A program made the position numbers and the translations under genes. Under the pieces are notes generated by a model. That model was not told where the DNA came from. It saw only the letters and a program-made list of their open reading frames with translations, and searched no databases. From positions 1 through 38,368 of the forward strand of contig NZ_MDCR01000282.1 in NCBI RefSeq assembly GCF_001723055.1: a DNA stretch of 38,368 bases. The letters are read 5' to 3'. The DNA comes from Streptomyces niveus (GTDB lineage Bacteria > Actinomycetota > Actinomycetes > Streptomycetales > Streptomycetaceae). Below, one piece after another: positions 24,596 through 30,424 of this stretch. Each line of letters opens with the position of its first letter. Within the stretch, counting starts at the first letter, position 1.

Positions 24596-25311
24596 GCCGG
24601 TCACGGCGTACCTTCCGCACCTGGCGGGCCGGGCGGCGCTTCCGGAACTGGCGGCAGCCGAGGCGGCGGGAGTGGCCGGGCATTTTCCGGGATGTCGCGT
24701 ACCTCACCGAGAAGTTGGGCCGCTGGCACCCCGATACGCTCCGCGCTCGCTGGTGGGTGTCCCAGTGGCTCAGGGACGAAGACCGGCACACCGACGTCCT
24801 GAGACTCGCCGAAGCGGAAGTGGCCGACCGAACCGCAGAGTTCGGGGAGGACGACCCCGGCACCTTGCGGTCGCGCAGTTCGCTCGCCTCCGCTCTGCGC
24901 GGGGCCGGTGATCTGGACGGGGCCGTAGCCGTGGCGCGGGCCGTCGTGGCGGACTCCGTCCGGGTGCTGGGCCCCGACCACCCCGACACACGCAGCCGCC
25001 GGGCAGACATCGCCCGGTATCTCGCCGAGAACGGCAACCCGGCCGAGGGAGTACGCCTGCTGCGCACTCTGTACACAGAGTCCCGGGCCTTCGGCTCGGA
25101 GCGGGAGACGCAAACCCGTTCGCTCCGCTACCAACTGATCGTGGCGCTGGAACTCGGCGGCGAGTTCCCAGAAGCCCTCGACCTGCTGGGCGAGGAGATC
25201 GCCGACGAGGCGGGGACGGTCTACGGCATCGACGAGTTCACCGGCGACCACAACATGAAGCATCTACGGGAGTGGCGCGGGCGACTGCTCGCCAAGGCGG
25301 TCATCAGGTAG
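24592..25311 (+). CDS. TPR repeat protein
   Basis: A 239-residue cytoplasmic protein whose ATG overlaps the stop of the membrane gene. The first 30 residues are very basic (SRSRRTFRTWRAGRRFRNWR), possibly for membrane or nucleic acid contact. Then follow about four 42-residue tetratricopeptide (TPR_10/12) units with the spaced motif G-x-x-(H/D)P-(D/G)T: GRWHPDTLRARWW (about 43), GEDDPGTLRSRSSLASAL (about 85) and GPDHPDTRSRRADIARYL (about 127). Such repeats form a protein-binding solenoid and in Streptomyces are often the sensor end of NB-ARC or STAND proteins. Here no NTPase domain is present, so it may be an orphan scaffold for the membrane partner. Confidence 0.78.
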   Translation: MSRSRRTFRTWRAGRRFRNWRQPRRREWPGIFRDVAYLTEKLGRWHPDTLRARWWVSQWLRDEDRHTDVLRLAEAEVADRTAEFGEDDPGTLRSRSSLASALRGAGDLDGAVAVARAVVADSVRVLGPDHPDTRSRRADIARYLAENGNPAEGVRLLRTLYTESRAFGSERETQTRSLRYQLIVALELGGEFPEALDLLGEEIADEAGTVYGIDEFTGDHNMKHLREWRGRLLAKAVIR

Positions 25312-25454
25312 CTCCGCGTCGGCCCCAGAGGCGTGTGCCAGCCGAAGCTCATGGCCTGGGCGCCAGCCACACACGGTCGCCCAGGCTGTACAGAACTCCC
25401 GCACGGATCCGTCCGGGGAGGACCGATACCCCGCGTCGAGCATCACCCATGACG

Positions 25455-25501
25455 GCACCCTGTGAGGGACCCCGATCGTCACGGCGTTCCTCACAGGGTG
25501 C
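25455..25501. repeat. Perfect 13-bp inverted repeat
   Basis: GCACCCTGTGAGG (25455-25467) and its exact complement CCTCACAGGGTGC (25489-25501) are separated by 21 bases. The right arm ends four bases before the ATG at 25506, so in RNA it would be a stem that hides that start, and in DNA it could be a two-site operator. Confidence 0.75.
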
Positions 25502-25505
25502 TCGC

Positions 25506-25655
25506 ATGAGCGACGACTTCCCCGGACACCATCCGTTGCACGGGGACACCGTCGAATTCCCCGGCGCGCTTGCCATGATCAGCAACCCGGGATTTCAAGA
25601 TCCCCGACAGCGTCAAGCCAAGGCGGAGTCCCGCACCCCGCCCCACTATCCCTGA
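25506..25655 (+). CDS. Possible small protein, 49 aa
   Basis: A short frame beginning MSDDFPGHHPLHGDTVEFPG and ending in HYP before a TGA. It has no membrane span or known domain. It begins four bases after the 13-bp inverted repeat and contains the right copy of the 30-bp repeat (residues about 28-38, ISNPGFQDPRQ). There is no clear ribosome binding site, and the codon pattern is only weakly Streptomyces-like. It may be a real regulated peptide or a chance frame over debris of an older gene. Confidence 0.3.
   Translation: MSDDFPGHHPLHGDTVEFPGALAMISNPGFQDPRQRQAKAESRTPPHYP
25589..25618 (+). repeat. Right copy of the 30-bp inverted repeat
   Basis: Matches the complement of 23396-23425 at 29 of 30 bases; the single change is G to A at the 21st base. 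The sequence homology ends abruptly on the right side and fades on the left, where GATC-AGCA is still shared with a one-base gap. Confidence 0.8.
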
Positions 25656-25742
25656 CCGAACGTCACTCTGATCACAGAGAGCCACTTGCCACTTTGCCGC
25701 GCCTCGGGAGAGCGGGGCCGTGAAGAAGGTCTGTGGGATGTG

Positions 25743-26753
25743 CTACTGGTGACCCTCCTCGTGGACGAGTGCGCTGGTCGCCGCCATCTGCTCCTCAAGA
25801 AGGAGGAGTTTCACCTGCTGCTGCGACGCCTTGACGGACTGCCGGGCTGCCTCGACCGTGGCCGTGTCGGCTGCGAGGTCTGCCTTGGCCGCTGAGCAGG
25901 CAGGGGTCTCCTTCTCCGTTGCGGCTGCTGCGGCGCGCGCCTTCCTGATCTCGCCCAGCCGGGCCACGAGCGCCGCCGGGTCGTCCGCGTGGAAGCGGAC
26001 CACCGTCGCCGTACCGCGCCCGCCCATCGGACGTACGAACCCGACCGGCTCGCTCAGCTCCACCCGTACCGTCGTCTGGCCGCCCACGATCAGGTCGAGC
26101 GTCCCGCCGGGCTCGTCGATCTTGACCAACGAGCCGTCCGGGTAACGGCGTTCGACCCGCGCCGCGGTGATCAGACCACCGGCGATCGGCATGTCGAACA
26201 GCACACCCCAGCGCACCAGGAGCGACCCGTCGGCGCCCACGACATGCGGCCGGGTGACGCAGCCCGCGTGCATCGCGAGGACCATCAGCACGCCGTACAC
26301 ATCCACCACCAGCAGGATCCGGTGCACCAGCGGCCAGGGAACGAGCATCGCCAGCGCCACCGTCTCGACGACGGACACGAAGAGGAAGCCGTACATCATC
26401 GCCGTCTGCGGGCCGGTGTACGGGGCGGCGAGATCGCCCTCGCGTACGCCGTGCTTACGCCGGGCCACCCACCGTACGAGGCTGGTCAGGCCCCGCGCCT
26501 CGTTGACGAGCAGGCGGCGGGCGGTGGCCGGTACGGCGGCCTCCACGGCGCGCGCGAGGGCGGCCCGGGGCTCGGCCCCGGCCCGGCGAGCGGCCTTGTA
26601 GTGCCGCCGTAGGAACACGGTCTCGATCACCAGCAGCGTGAGGACGACGGCCTCGGCGCCCCAGATCACCGGCGCCGGGACGGCCACGCCCGCAAGCAGA
26701 CACACGACCAGCGTCAGCTCGGCCGGTATGAACACCCACAGGGCTTTACTCAT
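25743..26753 (-). CDS. Membrane protein with coiled-coil C terminus, MerR partner
   Basis: A 336-residue protein of unknown function. Spans lie at about 6-25, 29-48, 117-137 and 143-162. The middle part (about 165-275) is a soluble beta-rich domain (LLVRWGVLFDMPIAGGLI, ARVERRYPDGSLVKIDEPGG, TTVRVELSEPVGFVRPMGG) that looks like a PH-like or DUF domain typical of bacterial membrane proteins. The last 60 residues form an Ala/Gln/Glu-rich coiled coil (VEAARQSVKASQQQVKLLLL). The start overlaps the MerR gene stop (ATGA). It is therefore the second gene of the MerR operon and most likely its regulated effector. Function cannot be assigned. Confidence 0.75.
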   Translation of the reverse strand: MSKALWVFIPAELTLVVCLLAGVAVPAPVIWGAEAVVLTLLVIETVFLRRHYKAARRAGAEPRAALARAVEAAVPATARRLLVNEARGLTSLVRWVARRKHGVREGDLAAPYTGPQTAMMYGFLFVSVVETVALAMLVPWPLVHRILLVVDVYGVLMVLAMHAGCVTRPHVVGADGSLLVRWGVLFDMPIAGGLITAARVERRYPDGSLVKIDEPGGTLDLIVGGQTTVRVELSEPVGFVRPMGGRGTATVVRFHADDPAALVARLGEIRKARAAAAATEKETPACSAAKADLAADTATVEAARQSVKASQQQVKLLLLEEQMAATSALVHEEGHQ

Positions 26754-27523
26754 CCCGATTCCTCCCCATCCGTCTTCATCTGCGTGCGCAGCCTCTGCTT
26801 CTCCACGAGTGCCTCCATCACCCGCCGCCCCACCTCGGCCTGGGCGGGCGCGAGATCGGCGAGGATCGCATCCCCGATCCCTTCGAGCGGCGGCCCGTCC
26901 TGCTCCGGCATCGCGTCGAGCACGGCGTCCGAGAGAAGGCCGACCAGGTCCGTGGCGAGCGGCCCGACGCGCGGATCGTCCGGCGCGGCGTCGGCCAGGT
27001 CGTCGAGCCGTTCGTAGAGCGCCAGTACGTCGGGGGATTCGATCAGCGAGTGCAGGGCGTCGTAGATCGCCTCCTCGCCACCACCCGCGACATCGAGCAG
27101 CGTGAGCAGCTCACGGTCCTTGGCCGCCACCACCGAATCCGTCTCCGGCATGGCCCGCAGCAGCCGCGCCAGCGTCGGCGACACCGGCCCCTCGGGCGGC
27201 ATCGTCCCCGCCGTCAGCTCCGCGAGCCTGCGCCGCCTGGCCCGGATCTGCTCCTCCTGCCGCGCCAGATCCGCGTCCAGCTCGGCGAGCACCTCCACCA
27301 GCTCCCGCCCGGCGTCGTCGGCGAGCACGTCCCGTACCTCGTCCAGGCTGAGCCCCAGCTCGGAGAGCCGGCGGATCCGGGCGAGGAGGACGGCGTCGCG
27401 TACGGAGTAGACGCGGTAGCCGTTGGACAGCCGCTGGGGCTCGGGCAGCAGGCCCAGGTGGTGGTAGTGCCGCACCGCCCGCGAGGTGACCCCGACGAGC
27501 GCGGCGATCTCTCCGATTCGCAT
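26750..27523 (-). CDS. MerR-family transcriptional regulator
   Basis: A 257-residue regulator. The winged helix-turn-helix starts at residue 1 (MRIGEIAALVGVTSRAVRHY, then HHLGLLPEPQRLSNGYRVYS) and is followed by the dimerisation helix (about 75-110). The C-terminal 140 residues are an alpha-helical domain without the TipA drug-pocket or metal cysteine motifs, so the ligand is unknown. No Cys is present in a metal-binding pattern. Its own promoter carries a MerR-type operator, and the predicted mRNA begins at or next to the ATG, so it is probably leaderless and autoregulated. The membrane protein gene overlaps its stop. Confidence 0.92.
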   Translation of the reverse strand: MRIGEIAALVGVTSRAVRHYHHLGLLPEPQRLSNGYRVYSVRDAVLLARIRRLSELGLSLDEVRDVLADDAGRELVEVLAELDADLARQEEQIRARRRRLAELTAGTMPPEGPVSPTLARLLRAMPETDSVVAAKDRELLTLLDVAGGGEEAIYDALHSLIESPDVLALYERLDDLADAAPDDPRVGPLATDLVGLLSDAVLDAMPEQDGPPLEGIGDAILADLAPAQAEVGRRVMEALVEKQRLRTQMKTDGEESG

Positions 27524-27529
27524 GACCTC

Positions 27530-27560
27530 AGTAGAAACCCTGACGCTGCGGCAAGGTCAA
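27530..27560 (-). promoter_or_regulatory. MerR-type promoter with 19-bp spacer and operator
   Basis: On the minus strand, -35 TTGACC (27555-27560) and -10 TCTACT (27530-27535) are separated by 19 bases, the over-long spacing that MerR proteins correct by untwisting DNA. The spacer holds an inverted repeat (27537-27557; half-sites ACCTTGCCGC and GCGTCAGGGT, 8 of 10 positions pairing). Transcription would begin near 27523-27524, the first base of the merR ATG. Confidence 0.8.
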
Positions 27561-27594
27561 GGACGATCGACCGGACGGGTACCATGACGATCAC

Positions 27595-28004
27595 GGCAGA
27601 CGAGCCGGGCGGACGGCCGCGTGAGGATCTCCGGATCCCCCCGAGGAACGTCCGGGCTCCACAGGGCAAGGTGGTGGGTAACGCCCACCCGGGGTGACCC
27701 GCGGGACAGTGCCACAGAAAACAGACCGCCGGGGATTTCGGTCTCCGGTAAGGGTGAAACGGTGGTGTAAGAGACCACCAGCGCCCGAGGTGACTCGGGC
27801 GGCTAGGTAAACCCCACTTGGAGCAAGGTCAAGAGGGGCCGTCGCGAGACGACCCTGCGCGGACGTCCGAGGGCTGCCCGCCCGAGTCCGCGGGTAGACC
27901 GCAGGAGGCCGACGGCAACGCCGGCCCTAGATGGATGGCCGTCTCCCCGGCCGCCGCGAGGCAGCCGGGCGACAGAACCCGGCGTACAGCCCGACTCGTC
28001 TGCC
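27595..28004 (+). ncRNA. RNase P RNA, bacterial type A
   Basis: The catalytic RNA of ribonuclease P, which cuts the 5' leader from pre-tRNAs. The ends pair as a perfect 10-bp P1 helix: GGCAGACGAG (27595-27604) with CTCGTCTGCC (27995-28004). Conserved core elements are GAGGAACGTCCGGGCTCC (27642-27659, P4/CR I), GGGTGAAACGGTGGTGTAAGAGACCACC near 27753-27780 (CR II-III region), AGGTAAACCCCACTTGGAGCAA (CR IV region, from 27805) and ACAGAACCCGGCGTACAG (27972-27989, P4 3' strand/CR V). The 410-nt length fits Streptomyces. A possible -10 TACCAT lies at 27580-27585. The gene is divergent from merR and ends in an intrinsic terminator. Confidence 0.96.
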
Positions 28005-28009
28005 TTGCG

Positions 28010-28050
28010 GGCCGCTGGCCAGCGAATATGCTGGTCAGGGCCTGTTTTTT
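28010..28050 (+). terminator. Intrinsic terminator of rnpB
   Basis: CTGGCCAGC (28015-28023) pairs with GCTGGTCAG (28030-28038) around a six-base loop, GGCC (28010-28013) pairs with GGCC (28039-28042) with one bulged G, and six T follow (28045-28050). This is an unusually canonical rho-independent terminator for Streptomyces. Confidence 0.9.
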
Positions 28051-28385
28051 GTCTCTCCGGGGAGAGATGAGACCCCGTTCCGTACCGGTTCAAAGGGGGA
28101 CGCGCGGCTACGTACGTAGCCATGAAAGTAGCCGTGAGGCGCGGCGGTGGAGATTGGCGTTCTCGGGACCTGATCTGAGCCAAGCGACCTCTGCCCTGGA
28201 GTATCCGGGTTCCGCCGCGAGCAGTCTACGAAGTGGCCAACGGGCGCCCCTTTGACAGCTCTGCTTTAGTCCGAAGGCCCTACGGGGCGAGTTGTACATC
28301 GCGCTATCGATCCGGTGAACCGCACTCGTGACGAGGCAGGAGATTTCATCCCGTGGTTGCGGCGGTAGCAGTTGACCTAGCGGCG
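28051..28385. other. Non-coding region between rnpB and the defence genes
   Basis: These 335 bases are AT-richer than the surroundings, lack a credible gene and contain a 16-bp perfect palindrome (28106-28121) and a shorter palindrome TCTCTCCGGGGAGAGA (28052-28067). The position, just after a conserved RNA gene and before accessory genes, fits the left border of a genomic island. I see no integrase gene or tRNA fragment. Confidence 0.5.
28106..28121. promoter_or_regulatory. 16-bp perfect palindrome
   Basis: GGCTACGTACGTAGCC is its own complement over all 16 bases. Such a site suits a dimeric DNA-binding protein. No gene start is nearby (the closest gene ends at 28386), so the role is unknown. 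A partial echo (GTAGCC) follows at about 28128-28133. Confidence 0.5.
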
Positions 28386-30317
28386 CTATCCCGCGCTGAG
28401 AGCCGCGGCAGTCGATCTCCCAGGCTTCACCAGCTCATGCAGCTTCGCCCGAGTCTCCGGATCTGTCGAGTAGATGGCTGTGCCGACCATGCCGCGCGTC
28501 AAGAGCACCTTGTACGTATTGCGGATCAACCGATCCACGTCGATGTCCGATGCCGCAGTCGAGCCGTTCCCCTTCCGCAGGGCGGGGTCCTTTGAAGCGG
28601 CCCGGTCGACAACCCAGCCGTTCTCCCGCCAGACGAGGTCGGGCCCGATGATCACGCCGCTCCAGTCGTACTCGAAGCCCTGCGCCGTGTAGACGCAGCC
28701 GACTTGACCGAAGCCCGCAGGGTCAGTGGCCCAGAGCGCTGATGGCGGTGCACCCATGATCGACCGCTCACCCTTGAGGTTCCACGGCCGGGCCCAGTCT
28801 CCGATTTGAACGTCGGCGGGAAGCGGCTCACCGGGCTTGGCATCCGACCAGCGCCAACAGAACCCGGCTGACAACCTGGCCCCGTACCCCTTCGACCGCT
28901 TTTCGTCCAGAAGGGCTTCCAACTCCTCCGGAGAATCGACGACATCGAGCTGCATCCGACCATCGGGCTCCCATACGACGGACTCGTCGCCCTCCAGTCC
29001 CAGCAGCCGGACGACCCACCGCAGATACGCGTCGCTCCCACCACAGCGGAACTGGCTGTCCAGTTCCACCACCCGGCACTGCAGGTCCTTCTGCGCGGCC
29101 GCTGCCTTGATCTCCTCGACAGTCCCAGTCTCCCCGGGCCGTACAACCTGGTGCTGGTCCAGGAGGAAGACGGGCACGCGGGCCACGTCGATCAGTTCCT
29201 CTAGCTGCCGCTTACCCGTGCGTTGCGCTGCTGGCGTGAAACGGCTGGCAGACGTCTCCCGCACGCGATGGGCTTCGTCGCAGACCAGCACGTCCAGGCT
29301 GTTGCGCTTGGCGGTCACGAAACTGTTGAAGTACTTGAAGAGTTCTCGCACTTCAGGCTTCCGCGCCCCGGCCACCTTGCGCATGGTCTTCGTGAACGAC
29401 TGCGAGCCGGTCGCGTGCAGAGCGGGAACGCCACGCCGGTACAGTTCCCCGAGTAGCGACAGAGCGATCACACTCTTGCCGGTGCCGGGCCCACCCGTAA
29501 TGATTACAACCTCTTTGTGATCGGCCTCGTGCGCCCGCTCGACGGACTTCAGCACGGTCTCGTATGCCACACGCTGCTCATCGAGAAGGATGAACTGCTC
29601 CCGCTCGCGGACCTCTTGGGCCGCGACGGCCATCAACTGCTTCGAAGGCTGGACCTTGGCGAGCAACAACTCGTCGGCTGCCTTGGCTCCGGATGCGGCG
29701 CTCAGCTTCGACTGCAGGTAGGTGAGGAAGTCTTCGCGTCTGTCCGCCGTGAACATGCGGCCGCGCTCACTGAGTTCGACTTCGTTGAGGCCGGACACGC
29801 CGACCGCGGTTGCGTTGTGAAGGTAGGCGACGCCCGAAATCCGCTCAGGATGCTGGGCCAGAGCCCCATTGAAGGCGACGAGGTAGTCGCAATAACCGCG
29901 CACCTGCTCAATGGGGTTGAGGACCGGATGGGAGTAGTCGGCCAGGAAGCACAGCAGGGGATCGTCATGGTCGGGGTGAGCCTCACTCCACTGCTTGAGC
30001 TCAACGACGACATACGAGGGCTCACCGGTCCGAGGATGGACTCCGGCGAGAACCGCATCGGCCCGCTTGCTCGTCAACGGCAGCCCGAACTCCAGCAACA
30101 CCTCCACCTGACCCAGCCCCGCATCGAGCAGTGCGTCGGTGAGCGCCGGGATGCTCCGTTCCCAGGAGCGCGCTTCCGCCATGCTCGGCCCGTACCCATG
30201 AGCCTGAGTGAACTGTTCGGTGAGGTACAGGCCCATCGATCCTTCGAGGTGGCGGGCGGCGACCGCGGTGGCGGAATCGCGGAACAGCAAGAGAAGCCCC
30301 CAGGCAGCACGAAACAA
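28386..30317 (-). CDS. PD-(D/E)XK nuclease-DUF2075 helicase fusion, copy A
   Basis: A 643-residue predicted nuclease-helicase. Residues about 60-170 carry a PD-(D/E)XK pattern: Glu76 (VEVLLEFG), Asp87 (KRADAVLAG) and Glu106-x-Lys108 (SYVVVELKQ). Residues about 240-630 form a DUF2075 (Schlafen group 3-type) superfamily 1 helicase: Walker A GGPGTGKS (275-282), Walker B VLVCDEAH (343-350), motif III VFLLDQHQ (383-390), motif IV region LDSQFRCGG (419-427), motif V VYTAQGFEYDWSGVIIG (542-558), motif VI RNTYKVLLTRGM (599-610). All key residues are intact, so it should bind ATP and probably cut nucleic acid. The start is uncertain: TTG at 30317 keeps the N terminus homologous to copy B, but has no good ribosome binding site; ATG at 30236 (after AAGGA) is an alternative. 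Confidence 0.82.
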   Translation of the reverse strand: MFRAAWGLLLLFRDSATAVAARHLEGSMGLYLTEQFTQAHGYGPSMAEARSWERSIPALTDALLDAGLGQVEVLLEFGLPLTSKRADAVLAGVHPRTGEPSYVVVELKQWSEAHPDHDDPLLCFLADYSHPVLNPIEQVRGYCDYLVAFNGALAQHPERISGVAYLHNATAVGVSGLNEVELSERGRMFTADRREDFLTYLQSKLSAASGAKAADELLLAKVQPSKQLMAVAAQEVREREQFILLDEQRVAYETVLKSVERAHEADHKEVVIITGGPGTGKSVIALSLLGELYRRGVPALHATGSQSFTKTMRKVAGARKPEVRELFKYFNSFVTAKRNSLDVLVCDEAHRVRETSASRFTPAAQRTGKRQLEELIDVARVPVFLLDQHQVVRPGETGTVEEIKAAAAQKDLQCRVVELDSQFRCGGSDAYLRWVVRLLGLEGDESVVWEPDGRMQLDVVDSPEELEALLDEKRSKGYGARLSAGFCWRWSDAKPGEPLPADVQIGDWARPWNLKGERSIMGAPPSALWATDPAGFGQVGCVYTAQGFEYDWSGVIIGPDLVWRENGWVVDRAASKDPALRKGNGSTAASDIDVDRLIRNTYKVLLTRGMVGTAIYSTDPETRAKLHELVKPGRSTAAALSAG

Positions 30318-30322
30318 CTCGT

Positions 30323-30370
30323 GCGGGTGGGGGCATGTCCTGAGGCGGAAGCCCGGCGGGCCGCAATGAC
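30323..30370 (-). repeat. Conserved leader element upstream of copy A
   Basis: Nearly identical to 32446-32495 upstream of copy B (about 90 percent over 48 bases, one 2-base gap). On the minus strand it begins GTCATTGCGGCCCG and ends CCACCCGC, with a possible GCGG-CCGC-closed hairpin in the middle. A -10-like TAGCAT lies 10 bases before it, so it may be the first part of the mRNA leader. Confidence 0.75.
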
Positions 30371-30424
30371 GATTGATCGAATGCTACCGAACAGCCTGCC
30401 GGGCAAACTGGCGGAATAACGTCG

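Larger units (their letters stand above)
25312..25742. other. Mostly non-coding stretch between the TPR gene and the next gene
   Basis: About 430 bases hold only a doubtful small ORF (25506-25655), a 13-bp inverted repeat just upstream of it, and the right copy of the 30-bp inverted repeat. A minus-strand frame (25494-25264) exists but overlaps the TPR gene end and shows no domain. Confidence 0.45.

Noticed and set aside
25264..25494. A 76-codon minus-strand ORF
   Set aside because: It overlaps the end of the TPR gene, has no ribosome binding site and shows no known domain.
23396..25618. An insertion sequence bounded by the 30-bp inverted repeats
   Set aside because: No transposase frame lies between the repeats, and I see no target-site duplication at their outer edges. 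I keep it only as an open possibility.
30300..30340. ATG in the shared leader (MPPPAR...) as start of the helicase genes
   Set aside because: In both copies this ATG is out of frame with the helicase, and the frame from it encodes no domain.
29517..30419. A 300-codon plus-strand frame inside the defence region
   Set aside because: It is antisense to nuclease-helicase copy A, whose motifs are all intact on the other strand.
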